DNA of 64,000 bases from Myxococcaceae bacterium JPH2 (GTDB lineage: Bacteria > Myxococcota > Myxococcia > Myxococcales > Myxococcaceae), in contig JAEMGR010000005.1 of assembly GCA_016458225.1 (NCBI GenBank), forward strand, positions 558,001 to 622,000, in the 5' to 3' direction. The stretch's first letter is position 1; each line of letters begins with the position of its first letter. Under the pieces are notes generated by a model. That model ran no database searches, was not told where the DNA came from, and saw nothing but the letters and a program-made list of their open reading frames with translations. Below, piece after piece: positions 8,677 through 18,900 of the stretch. Made by a program: the position numbers and the translations under genes.

Positions 8677-9846
8677 TCAAGACGTCGCGCGTGCGTTCAG
8701 CAAGGATTTGTAAAGCCCAACCATCCGCTCGGCGATATCTGGCCAGAAAAGTCCAGAGACAGCGTTCTGCGCGGCCCGCCGCAGGGCGAGTCGGCGTCCA
8801 CCATCACTCGCGAGGGTGTTCACCGCGGCCACCATCGCCGACACATCTCCGATGGGCACCCGCAGGCCGGACTCCTCATGCGCCACCACTTCCTGCGCCA
8901 CGCCCACCGGCGTCGTGACGGGCACGAGTCCACACGCCATCGCCTCCACGAGCGCCATGCCGTAGCCCTCGCTGTGGCTGGGGAACAAGAGCACCTCTTC
9001 GCTCGCGAGCAGCCGCGGCAGCTCCGCGTTGGGATAGCGGGAGATGACCCGCAGTCGCTCGCGTACGGCTGGAGGGAAGGACTCGAGCACCTCGCGCTCG
9101 GCCACGCCCGTGCCCAGCAGTGTCAGGGTGAAGGGGAGCCCTTGCGCGAACAGCGCCTTCGTCACGGCGACCAGCACCGCCGTGCCCTTGGCGGGCAGCC
9201 AGCTCCCCACGAAGGCCAGACGCAGCGGCCCGTCTTCGGGCACGGGCCGCGCGGGCGGCAGTCCATGGAAGACCGCGGGGAGCGCGTGCGGAATGACACT
9301 GAGGCGTGTGGCGGGCACCCCCAATCGCTCACGCGCGTAGGTCGCGTCCTGCGTGTTGAGCAGCACCGTGTGGTCGGCCAAGAGCAGCGACTGCCGCACT
9401 TCCCAGAGGCGAAAGCCGCCATGGTAGAGCGGGTACTTCCAGCTCAGGTGATGCAGCCCTTTGGACGAGTCCGCGCGGAGCCGCTCGGAATAGGTGTGCT
9501 CCAAGCCGTGACTGCGCGTCACCAGCACCTGTCCACGCGAGGCCCCGGGCCGCCCCGCGCGCGCCCAAGGCCAGCAATCGCCCGTCGTGACGTCGAGCAC
9601 GTCATAGCGCCCCGCCACCCGCGCCAGATGCCGCGCGAGTTCCCAGGGGAAGCGCACGCCGTGCCACGCGGTGTACTCACGGGTGCCGGGAAAGGCTTCC
9701 GTGTAGCTGAAGTAGTCCACGACGCATCCGCGTGCCGCGAGCGCGTTCCCCAGCGCCAGCGTCACTCCCGGAGCCCCCATGTCCGGGTCGAGCGGATGAT
9801 GAATGGCCAGGAGCACCCGCAGCCCACGGCCTCTGCCGTCTTGCAT
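8677..9846 (-). CDS. GT4-type glycosyltransferase
   Basis: A 389-residue retaining glycosyltransferase of the GT4/GT-B type. The N-terminal half begins VLLAIHHPLDPDMGAPG, a glycine-containing acceptor-side loop. The C-terminal half has the nucleotide-sugar half-site: FVGSWLPAKG, the motif EGYGMALVE with its paired Glu (about 293 and 301), then MACGLVPV. The ATG at 9846 is chosen because longer starts would overlap the upstream gene, which ends at 9855. It resembles its upstream neighbour over the first 40 residues (VDYFSY against VDYEWF after ALGNALAARG/AVGDALAARG), so the two appear to be tandem paralogues. Donor and acceptor sugars cannot be read from the sequence. Confidence 0.87.
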   Translation of the reverse strand: MQDGRGRGLRVLLAIHHPLDPDMGAPGVTLALGNALAARGCVVDYFSYTEAFPGTREYTAWHGVRFPWELARHLARVAGRYDVLDVTTGDCWPWARAGRPGASRGQVLVTRSHGLEHTYSERLRADSSKGLHHLSWKYPLYHGGFRLWEVRQSLLLADHTVLLNTQDATYARERLGVPATRLSVIPHALPAVFHGLPPARPVPEDGPLRLAFVGSWLPAKGTAVLVAVTKALFAQGLPFTLTLLGTGVAEREVLESFPPAVRERLRVISRYPNAELPRLLASEEVLLFPSHSEGYGMALVEAMACGLVPVTTPVGVAQEVVAHEESGLRVPIGDVSAMVAAVNTLASDGGRRLALRRAAQNAVSGLFWPDIAERMVGLYKSLLNARATS

Positions 9847-9854
9847 GCGCGTCC

Positions 9855-10997
9855 TCAGCCCAGACCGCGCTCGAACCGAAGTCGCTGACAGAACGACTCG
9901 GTGTCCTCGGCGGTCTGGTCCCACGTGCGTTGCCGCGCACGCTCCTGTCCGGAGCGACGAACGCGCGCCACCAGCTCGGGATTCCGAAGCGACTCGTCGA
10001 GAAGACGCTCCCAGCCCGCGGAGTCACCGGCTTCACAGAAGAGGGCATCTCGACCGTTGAGGGCGAGGTCGCCCAGGCCGCCCTCGTCGAAGCCCACCAC
10101 ACAGAGTCCGCTGGCCATGCCCTCGAGCCACGTCTTTCCAAAGCCCTCGAAGTACGAGGGGAACAGCAGCACGTCGTGCTCCGCGTACACCTGGCGCAAC
10201 GCCGTGCGAGGCATCCACGAGTGGACGCGCAGACGCTCGCCGAACGCGGGCCCGTAGGCGCGACGGATGTGCTCCTCCGCCGACCCGTTCACGACGAACG
10301 TCAGCTCCAAGCCCGGATGGCGCTGCGCCAGTCGAGGCAGCACGTCCTCCATCAGCCCAGCGCCCTTGCGCCAGAGATAGCTGCCCACGAAGAGCAGTCG
10401 CGGCATGCGCACGGTCGGCTCGACCAGCGCATCCTCGAGGAAGTCCTGCCCCAGGCCGTAGCGGATGAAGCCCACCTTGCTCGCAGGCAAGGAGTAGGTG
10501 TCGCGAACGAAGTCCGCGCAGCGCGAGGACGGCGCGATGACGCCATGACACGCGCGCGCGGTGCGCCAGCAGGCCATGACCGCCATGGCACCACTGGCGC
10601 CCGAGAGCACCCGGCGGGAGGTCGCCTTCACGGGCTCATAGCCCAGGCGCTTCTCCGCCAGCAGCAAGCGGTGCTCCCAACCATGGGTGCGATTGAGGAA
10701 GAGCGTGTTCGGATGGTGCCGAGGCAGCAACTCATACGCGAGATAGGCCTGAGGCTGGCTCACCAGCACCACGTCGTAAGCCTGCTGCTTCAATCGGGAC
10801 GACAGGGCCCTCAGCTGGCGTACAGGGGTCTCGAAGTGGCGCCGCAGCGCCGCATGGGGAACCACGCCTTCATCCGCGAACCACTCATAGTCGACCCCGT
10901 GGCCACGAGCGGCCAAGGCGTCGCCGACGGCCAGCACGGAGCCAGCCGAACCGCTGTTCGGATCCGGAGCAAACTGGGCTGCCACGAGGAATCGCAT
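9855..10997 (-). CDS. GT4-type glycosyltransferase
   Basis: A 380-residue GT-B fold transferase. It starts MRFLVAAQFAPDPNSGSAGS, a typical first strand and glycine loop. The donor half has LLFVGSYLWRKGAG, FPSYFEGFGKTWLEGMASG with the E-x7-E motif, and a TRP-rich C-terminal helix. A GTG just ahead (11000) is an alternative start. The gene lies 8 nt before the similar glycosyltransferase at 8677-9846 and is divergent from the acyltransferase at 11145. It presumably adds one sugar of the repeat unit on the cytoplasmic side of the membrane. Confidence 0.87.
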   Translation of the reverse strand: MRFLVAAQFAPDPNSGSAGSVLAVGDALAARGHGVDYEWFADEGVVPHAALRRHFETPVRQLRALSSRLKQQAYDVVLVSQPQAYLAYELLPRHHPNTLFLNRTHGWEHRLLLAEKRLGYEPVKATSRRVLSGASGAMAVMACWRTARACHGVIAPSSRCADFVRDTYSLPASKVGFIRYGLGQDFLEDALVEPTVRMPRLLFVGSYLWRKGAGLMEDVLPRLAQRHPGLELTFVVNGSAEEHIRRAYGPAFGERLRVHSWMPRTALRQVYAEHDVLLFPSYFEGFGKTWLEGMASGLCVVGFDEGGLGDLALNGRDALFCEAGDSAGWERLLDESLRNPELVARVRRSGQERARQRTWDQTAEDTESFCQRLRFERGLG

Positions 10998-11144
10998 CAC
11001 TCGACTTCATAGGACAGGACTCCGTGCCCTGGCGATAGGTCTCGCAAGGGCGCGTTCACGGACAGTCGTCCCGAGAGCGAACGGGCAATCACGGAGGCAT
11101 TGCCGTCCCCGAGCCCGTGTGAAAGACAATGCGAGGCGCCCTTC

Positions 11145-12290
11145 ATGCCCTCCCCTCACCCGCAGACCTCAGACTCGGGAGTCCTGTCCCCAGGGCCCTC
11201 ACGCAAGGACGGCCTGGATGTGCTGCGGGCCTTGGCCATCGTCTCGGTGCTCTGCTTCCACGCCCCGGAGTCCGTGCGGCGCGCCCTGCCGGACATGCTC
11301 CGCGCGGGCTTCGACGTCGGCTGGGTGGGCGTGGACCTGTTCTTCGTCCTCTCCGGCTACCTGATTGGTCGGCAGGTGTTCGCGACGGAGGACGCAGCGC
11401 CTCTGGGACTTCAGCTCCGCACGTTCTGGCTCAAGCGGTGGATGCGCACGCTCCCGCTCTACTTCTTGGTCCTCGCCTTCCATGCACTGAAGCCATGGTT
11501 GCTGGGGACCCCCTTCGTGGGAGGAGGTTGGCACTACCTCGTCTTCCTCCAGAACTACGTCGGCGTGCGCGACTTCGTGCAGAGCTGGTCGCTCTGTGTC
11601 GAGGAGCACTTCTACGTGGTCCTGCCGTTGCTCGCCTTCGGCCTTCGTGCCCGCTCCGCTCCCGCCTGGGTCTGGATGATGCCTGGAGCCCTGAGCGTGG
11701 TGGCCCGAGCGTGGGAGGTACACACCGCCGCGCCCGGCCTGTTGCCCGTGGAACAGTGGGTGCGCTTGCAGTGGCCCACGCACCTCCACCTGGATGGACT
11801 CGCGGTGGGTGTCTTTCTCGCGAAGACCGCGCCGCGCTGGCAACGGTGGACCCCAGCTCGGCGCGGGGCCTGTGGCGTGATGGGCGCGGTGTTGCTCGGG
11901 GTGACCTTGGTGGCGTGCGTGCCTCACCTGCCGGACTGGGGAGGCGTGTGGATCTTCGCCGGGCTCGCGGTGGGATTTGGTGGATTGCTCGTGGCCACGG
12001 AAGCGATTGCGCTGCCCACGCCGCTGAGAGGCCTCGTGTACCAGGCCGCGGTCCTCTCGTATGGCACCTACCTCTGGTTCGGAGTCGTGGCGCGCGTGTT
12101 CGAGCGGCGGAACCTGACCCTGGGTGTATGGGGATTGGACCTGCTCGCCTTCATCGCGGTGACGCATGGGCTCGCGTGGGTGACGTACGTCGCGGTGGAG
12201 AGACCTGCCCTGCGGCTGCGGGATAGGCTGCTGGCGTGGCAGGCCTCGCGGGCAGAAGCGCGTGACGGGGTCGTGGAGCCTGGACGCTAA
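11145..12290 (+). CDS. Acyltransferase-3 family membrane protein
   Basis: A 381-residue polytopic O-acyltransferase. Family landmarks are LDVLRALAIVSVLCFHAP with the conserved His, GWVGVDLFFVLSGYLIG, the FWLKRWMRTLPLYF basic segment, and SWSLCVEEHFYVVLPLL. It belongs to a different branch from the two other acyltransferases here, which share AFFYAVFP in place of EEHFYVVLP. The ATG at 11145 has GAGG about 10 nt upstream and is preferred to an in-frame ATG 45 nt earlier. It is followed 32 nt later by a methyltransferase gene on the same strand, and both are divergent from the surrounding minus-strand genes. Likely modifies the polysaccharide or a sugar precursor. Confidence 0.85.
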   Translation: MPSPHPQTSDSGVLSPGPSRKDGLDVLRALAIVSVLCFHAPESVRRALPDMLRAGFDVGWVGVDLFFVLSGYLIGRQVFATEDAAPLGLQLRTFWLKRWMRTLPLYFLVLAFHALKPWLLGTPFVGGGWHYLVFLQNYVGVRDFVQSWSLCVEEHFYVVLPLLAFGLRARSAPAWVWMMPGALSVVARAWEVHTAAPGLLPVEQWVRLQWPTHLHLDGLAVGVFLAKTAPRWQRWTPARRGACGVMGAVLLGVTLVACVPHLPDWGGVWIFAGLAVGFGGLLVATEAIALPTPLRGLVYQAAVLSYGTYLWFGVVARVFERRNLTLGVWGLDLLAFIAVTHGLAWVTYVAVERPALRLRDRLLAWQASRAEARDGVVEPGR

Positions 12291-12322
12291 CGAATTGGCC
12301 GTACCGACACAGGAGCAGGACC

Positions 12323-12916
12323 ATGCGGGTCACCACTCACTTCGCCCTCTGGTTGGCGGGACTGGCGCAGGCTGAAACGCAGACCACCGCCGCCGAGCGA
12401 GCTTGCCTCGCCAAGCACGCCGCGGGACGGCGGAGGCTGGTGGAAGTCGGTGTCTGGCATGGCGTGACGACGCGGGTGCTGCGCGCGGTGATGGATCCGA
12501 CTGCGACGCTCTGGGCCGTGGATCCCTATCCCGTGGGGCGCTTGAAGGTGAGCGTGCAGCAGGTCATCGCGCACCGAGAGGTCGCCAGCGTCCGCAACGG
12601 ACACGTGCAGTGGGTGCGCACGACGGGGGCGGACGCCGCGCGAGAGCACCGTGCACAGGGCTTCCCTGCTCCGGATTTCATCTTCATCGATGGGGACCAC
12701 AGCTACGAAGGGCTGCAAGCGGACTGGACCGGCTGGAGTCCGCTGGTCGCCCCTGGGGGCATCATCGCCCTGCATGACAGCCACTCCACGCCCCAGCGCC
12801 CGCTCGAGACCGCCGGTAGCGCTCGGTACACGAGCGAAGTCATCATGCAGGACAAGAACTATGAGCGAGTCGAGACCTCCGACTCGCTCACCGTGATGCG
12901 CCGCCGCGTGAGTTGA
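12323..12916 (+). CDS. Class I SAM-dependent methyltransferase (Methyltransf_24-like)
   Basis: A 197-residue protein with a Rossmann methyltransferase core: motif I LVEVGVWHGVTTRVLRAV (residues about 39-56) for S-adenosylmethionine, the acidic end of strand two in LWAVDPYPVG, FIFIDGDHSYEGLQADW, and GGIIALHDSH. The IDGDHSYEG block is typical of small methyltransferases that modify sugars or lipids in surface-polysaccharide loci. AGGAG stands about 8 nt before the ATG. It forms a two-gene unit with the acyltransferase upstream and ends at a strong hairpin (12932-12965). Substrate unknown. Confidence 0.85.
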   Translation: MRVTTHFALWLAGLAQAETQTTAAERACLAKHAAGRRRLVEVGVWHGVTTRVLRAVMDPTATLWAVDPYPVGRLKVSVQQVIAHREVASVRNGHVQWVRTTGADAAREHRAQGFPAPDFIFIDGDHSYEGLQADWTGWSPLVAPGGIIALHDSHSTPQRPLETAGSARYTSEVIMQDKNYERVETSDSLTVMRRRVS

Positions 12917-12931
12917 AGCGACGGCAGTAAT

Positions 12932-12965
12932 CATGGCCGCGTCAATCACATCTGACGCGGCCATG
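12932..12965. terminator. Bidirectional terminator hairpin between converging genes
   Basis: A perfect 13-bp inverted repeat, CATGGCCGCGTCA and TGACGCGGCCATG, with an 8-nt loop, lies between the methyltransferase (+) and the RHS gene (-). No long T-tract follows on either strand, so intrinsic termination is likely but not certain. Confidence 0.75.
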
Positions 12966-12977
12966 ACCGGAAAGGCG

Positions 12978-15900
12978 TCACTTTTTCGGATCGGGCTTGG
13001 TTGAATCCCTCAAAGGCACCCAGTCAGTCCTTGGGACATTTCCCACACCTTTTCCATCAATCCAATCCTGATCCTTCCATCCACCACGAGCCACCTGCCC
13101 GACTATCGCAACGAGGTTATTGGCCCCGACATCTGCAGCCGGATCGGGACTGTTCAACAACTCTACATCTGAGAGTGGGTGCGCTTCAGTCACTACCACT
13201 CCGCCAGGGTTCATTGCGACATCCACACCGTCCGTAGTCTTGAAGACAGCGCCTGGTTTATCTTTCGTCGCAACACCATCCTGAGGACCAACCCATACCT
13301 GACCAGGACTCACCGCAACCGGCACACTCGAGTTGTCGACCCTCACCGTCTTGATCAAATCCCCATGTGCATTCTCAATACGAGCCACTTGCCCATTTGC
13401 CTCGGGCTTCACCATGCACTCATTTACATTATCTTTACTACATGAAACATCTCGACCATCCACATCACTCATCACAATCGGATTGTTCGAAGCATAGCGA
13501 TACACACCAACACCGCCTGCATTACTCACCATTTCGACAACCCACTTAGTACTCAAGAGCATGGGCTCCGGACCGAGATACCGTCCGCTGCGCGGCTCGT
13601 AGTAGCGATTCCAGTTCTCGAACAGGTCCGTCTCGGAGTCGTGGTACTGGCCCGGGAAGCGCAACGGCGTCCATGTCGGAGTCGCACCCGACTGGAAGCG
13701 GCGATACTCCAATCCCTCCAGCGAAGCCTCGCCTGTCGCGCCCGCCGTCGCCGGAGACTTGAAGCGCAACTGGAGCGTGCCGTCCGTCCCCGTCTGCGCC
13801 CAATCAGTCACGACCCCCGTCCCTGACATATTGCTCAACAACGTGGAAGCGCCCGATACACCATTCACCAAAGTCCCACTCCCATCCGCCAGATACACCC
13901 CGCTTCCGCTCGCGCTATCGAGGAATGCGAGCCGTGCGCGCATCTGCGTCACCGTCGCGGTCGAAGCCGGAGCCTTCAGCGCGGAGAACAGCGCATCCTG
14001 CCCCGTTCCCAGCACAGGCGAGCTGGCCACGCGGGTCGTGCGGTTGACCTGCCCATACGGGTCATAGTCGCCCACGCCCGCGACGCGCCGATACGAATCC
14101 AAGACCAGCACCGGCTTCCCCAGACCATCCGTGACGATGAAGTAGAGCCCGCACTTCGCCGGCTCTCCATTCCGCGGGCAATCTCCCACCAGGTCCTGTG
14201 CACGCTGACCACTGAGGCTGCTGCGACTCTTGAAGAAGGCGAGCGGCCGATTGTCGAGCCAGATGTACTCGTCGCGAACCGAGTCCGCCGTCGACAAGTC
14301 GAACCCCGTGTGCCCCCAGTCTTCCAGGAGCCGCGTCCCGTCGTAGAAGTACTCGTCCTCGGGCATCCCCGCCGGGGTATCCAGCAAGTAGCGCTTGAGG
14401 CGGCGTCGGCCCTGCGCGTCGTAGAAGTACTCATACGAGCGACCTTCGCTATCGGACACCATTCGATAGACAGCCCCGACGGCTGCATTGGCCCCCGTCG
14501 TGGAAGGATCCAGCGACAGCACATAGAACGGTGAGCCGACGGGATCCGTCTTCTGCTTGTAGTCAGCCACCTGCTTGACGCGACCATCGGCGTCATAGCC
14601 ATAGCGCTGAGTCACCTTGAACTCGCGCGGGCACGAACCGCCCGAGCACGCATTCGGTGTCCACGAGCGAGTCATGAGCCAATCCACCCGAGGAGCCCCA
14701 GCGTCGTACTCGCTGACGTACTGCCATCCATCCAGGAACTCAGAGGTCCTGTTTCCGCGGGCGTCGTACTCGTATGCGCGCGACTGGTACGAGCCGCCTT
14801 CGTTCATGCCCGGGGACGTGAGCTGCTGCGCGAACCTCAACTGCAAGCGTGCGTCGTAGCCCTGCGCACCTGAACCGGAGTCCGCGTATCGCACCGAGTT
14901 CGGCGCGACACTTCCGATCTCCAGGAGGCACGTGTCCTCTTGGAGTGCCTGGTCTCCCTTCCACGTATAGGCGCGCTTGAAGATGTCCCCAAGCACTCCG
15001 CCCGCCTCCACCTTCGAGACCGTCAGCCCAGAGAGTCGACCGGAGGTATCCCCCGTGCTGGCGAAGCCCGTCCCATTGCAGCTCGTGAGCGGCTGGTTCG
15101 AGCCGCCTCGGTGGTACTCCACCCGCACCTGCTTGTTCGAGGCGGGCGCACTGGGCGCGTTGAGCACGTAGGAGCGCAGGCCGCCGAACGGCTCCCAGCG
15201 AGCATCGTCGATGAGCGTCACCATGCCCGACCAGGAGGTCCCATCCCACGTCGTCGCGGAGATCGACTTCACGCGGTGCGAACGCCCCGTCGTGTTGCCG
15301 TAGTAGCCGTAGGACACATAGCGCCCACCAGGCATCCACTCATTCATCAACAAGCCCGTTCGGTCGTAATAGAGGACACGATTGGGAGAGGCATTCGTAT
15401 GGGCACCGACGCACGGATGCGTCCGGGCCGCCCAGCCGGTCTGCTTGCGCACACGGTAAAGGCCAATCATGTTCCCGTGCGCGTCATACTGATACCAAGA
15501 GTCTCCGAACGAGTCCGTCAACACCTGCGCCCGCCCCAAGGCCAGCGCGGGACGACTCGGGGAAGAGGCAGGACAAGCCGATGGCGCGGCGACCTCGTTG
15601 TCGTAGGCAAAACGATAGAGCGACTCCACCGAACTCGACGTGACGGCATTCGCGCCCCGCAGGCGTCCCAAGCTGTCGTACTCGTAATCCAGCCACTGCA
15701 TGACGGTGGCGGCGGACATGGCGGGCGTCTGCTCACGGACGAGGTTTCCCGCCGCGTCGTACTCGAACTGATAGATGCCGCGGCCCTGCCCCGAGGAGCC
15801 GGACTCTTGCGGCCCCAGGGCCCAAGGAGCATGGACGCGCACGACGTTGCCGAAGTCGTCATGCTGGTAGTTCACGACAGGCTGGCTGCACGTGCCGGCG

Positions 15901-18900
15901 CCAGGCGGACAGCCCTGCTGGACACTCCGAAGGTTTCCGGCCGGGTCATAGGAGAGGAGTGTCCGCACCGCGTTCCCAGCGGTCGAGTTGGGGCCCAGCG
16001 GCTCCACGAGGCTGACCAGTCGATTGAGCCGGTCATACGAGAATGCCGTGCACTGCGGACTCAGCGGCTGCGGTGAGCCACTGCTCAGCGTGTTGGGGTC
16101 AATCCCTCCGCAGAGAGGGGGCGGGACCGACGCCCCCGGCTGATAGGCCAAGCCCATGCCGATGCGATTGCCCTGCGCATCGAACAGGCCCGTCTGGGAA
16201 TAGATGGCTGCCGCCGTGGGCGAGGGTCCCGGAGAATTGGTCCCGGACGCCTCGAACGTGATGCGGCCCAGGGGGTCGCCCTCGAAGTAGCGCGTGCGGC
16301 GCACTGCCCCGGTCTCATCGCGATAGGTCTCGCTCCGCAGCTTCCCCTGGCGATACGTGTAGTCGACGCGCTCGGAGTAGACCGCGCCCCCCGGAGTCGC
16401 CGACGAGGCCTTCCACTGCAACAGATCCGAGCGAGGGTGCGCCCCACCCGAGTCGGCGCAGTCCGCCCCCGGAGCAACCCCCAGACGGAAGCACTGCACC
16501 TCGTAGTGCCCATCCGGGTGCTTGATGTAGTCGCCGTGCGCGCCGTTGTCATAGCCATACTCCGTGACGGCCTCCAACGAGGTCCCGACAGCGGTCGTGA
16601 ACCGGGCCAGACGCTCACCCGCATACTCGAAGGTCGTCACGATTCCATTCGGGTCGGTGCTCTGGAGCAACCGTCCCCGCGAGTCATACGCATCGTAGGT
16701 CGTATCGAGGAACGTCCCGGTGCATCCCGCGCTCGTCGCCTGCGTGCAGACCCGCTTCTTCGAGACACGACCCGCCCGCTGCCCCGTCGAGGTGTCCGCC
16801 CAGTATTCGTACCGGGTCAGTGGGAAGGTGTACGCAGGCTTCCCGGAGGGCGCCGCCTTGTCGCAGGTCGTCGAGGTCTGACTCTCCACGAGGCAGGGCC
16901 CCATGACGGCTCGGATGCGCCCGCGGGGATCCTGCGCCGCGCCCGCGCTTCGAGAGCAATCATCGCTCGTGCAATAGAAGGTCCCAACGAGCCGCGGCGT
17001 GCGCGCCCAGGTGTGGGTGCCGTCCGAAAACTCCCACGTCAGCCCGGAGCGAATGACGCCCTGCAACTGATTGGTGAAGGAGTCATATTGCATGAACACC
17101 CCAGCCTGGGCGCCCGGGACGTCCTCACTGAAGGCGGAGGGTGAGAGCTTTGACTGAACCAACTGCTCAAACCCGCGCTGCGAAGCCGCGCGGGTGGCCC
17201 CGCCATACGCGTAGGTGTACTGGTTGACCAGGAGCGGTGAGCCTCCATCCTCACCAGTCGCCCCCAGATAGACCCGGTTGAGTTCGGCGGGAGGAAGGAA
17301 CCCGGCCGACAGCACATCGGTTCCCGTCGCGAGCCCATGCTCGAAGACCGAGAAGCTCCCGTTGGGCTGCTGCTGGTACTGCGCCACCTCGACCTTGCCA
17401 GTCCGGCCGACGGGCGACAGGAACGTCATGTCCCAGGCTGTCGTCGCCCCAGCCGTCGCGAGCCCGGCGCACATCCCGCCGTCGCACTGCGCCACCACCT
17501 GCGTCTTCCCCAAGACAGGGCCCTGATCGCCTCGTGGCGCCCATCCACTCAGCTTCATCAAGAATCGATGCTCGACCGAGGACACCGCAGTCCCCGTTCC
17601 ATCTCCCAGGAGCGACTGACTGCTCGTGAAGGACTGGTACTGATTGGGGCCACACGGCGACGTCAGCGTCAGCGACATCATCCCGGGCGCACACCCATTC
17701 CCGGAGACGCCAATGGAATACGCGTCGTGCGGACTCACCTCCTGACCGACATACCCTTCGGCGATTCCGCCATCCGTGCCCGTCAGACTCTGCCGAACGA
17801 CGAGCACGCCATCCCGGGTCACTTCCCAGATGGGCTGTCCCTGAGCATCACGATAGGCGTAGTTCATCACCGTCCCAGGAACCGTTCCGCCACCCGACAT
17901 CGAACGGTCCGGCCACTGGGTTCCGGAGACCAGACCCGCCTTGCTCTCCAGATACGAGTACTGAACCGCGCCAACCTCCAGGCTGCCACCTCGCCCGACA
18001 ACATCGACGGACGCCACCACGCACTCCTTCGTCTTCCCATCGATGAGTGTGGGAACACGGGCCGGAAGCGCCTGATAGTGGAACACCAGCTTGTCCCCGC
18101 TGGCGGTGGTGACTGAATCCAGGACGGGCAGGTCCGCGCCCAAGACACCCGTTGTGCCCTCGGACGGCGTGCACTCCGCCGGGCTCTTGCTGCTGGGAAT
18201 GGCATAGGAGAGACGCACCGCGCGCCGATGACATGAGGCAACGACGTCCACTCCAGCATCCTCCTGGCCCTCGGATGGACACGAGGCGGCGTCATATTGG
18301 GATGGCTCGACGTAGCTGAGGAAGTACGCGCCCTGCCAGATCATCTGCTGTGAGCGCACCGGCAGGTCCTTCAACACGTAGATGGGGCGAAGCGTCCGAT
18401 AGTGATAGCGCCCCGAGGTGGTGTACACGATGAAGCCGTCACCGCTCCGCTGGATCTTCATGGACTGCTCGGACTCATCCCGGCTGAAACAGCCATCCGA
18501 CTCGCAGGCCGCGAAGGTCTTCTTCGTTCCCGCCGGGCCGCCGTAGACATCCCAATAGGTCATGTCCTCGCAGGACGGCGTCTGGGGATCGCCACTGCAA
18601 TGACTGCCCGTGTGCACCCGGAGCAGGATGAAGCTGTGAAAGTTGTGCCACCATTGGAGCGAAGCACCCGAGCGCCCTCCCGTCGCGGCCATGTGGCCGA
18701 ACGGCGCGGGGAGGACCTGGGCCGGGTCGGCCTCGAGCCACGCGTTGTTGGCGCCGCTGAAGTGACGCTCGAGCGTGGCCCCGCCAAAGGGAGCGGAGAG
18801 CTTGAGGTCCTTGTTTGAGTAGCTCGGCTTGAGGGAGCCCAGCGCCACGGGGCTGGCCTGAGCCACGCCGAACTGGCCCGAGCCACCCAATGGCGGGAGA

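Noticed and set aside
13001-13549. Small plus-strand open frames in the lower-GC tip of the RHS gene, considered as a hidden immunity gene
   Set aside because: They are antisense to the RHS tip, have no ribosome binding site or membrane/soluble family pattern, and lower GC alone explains them.
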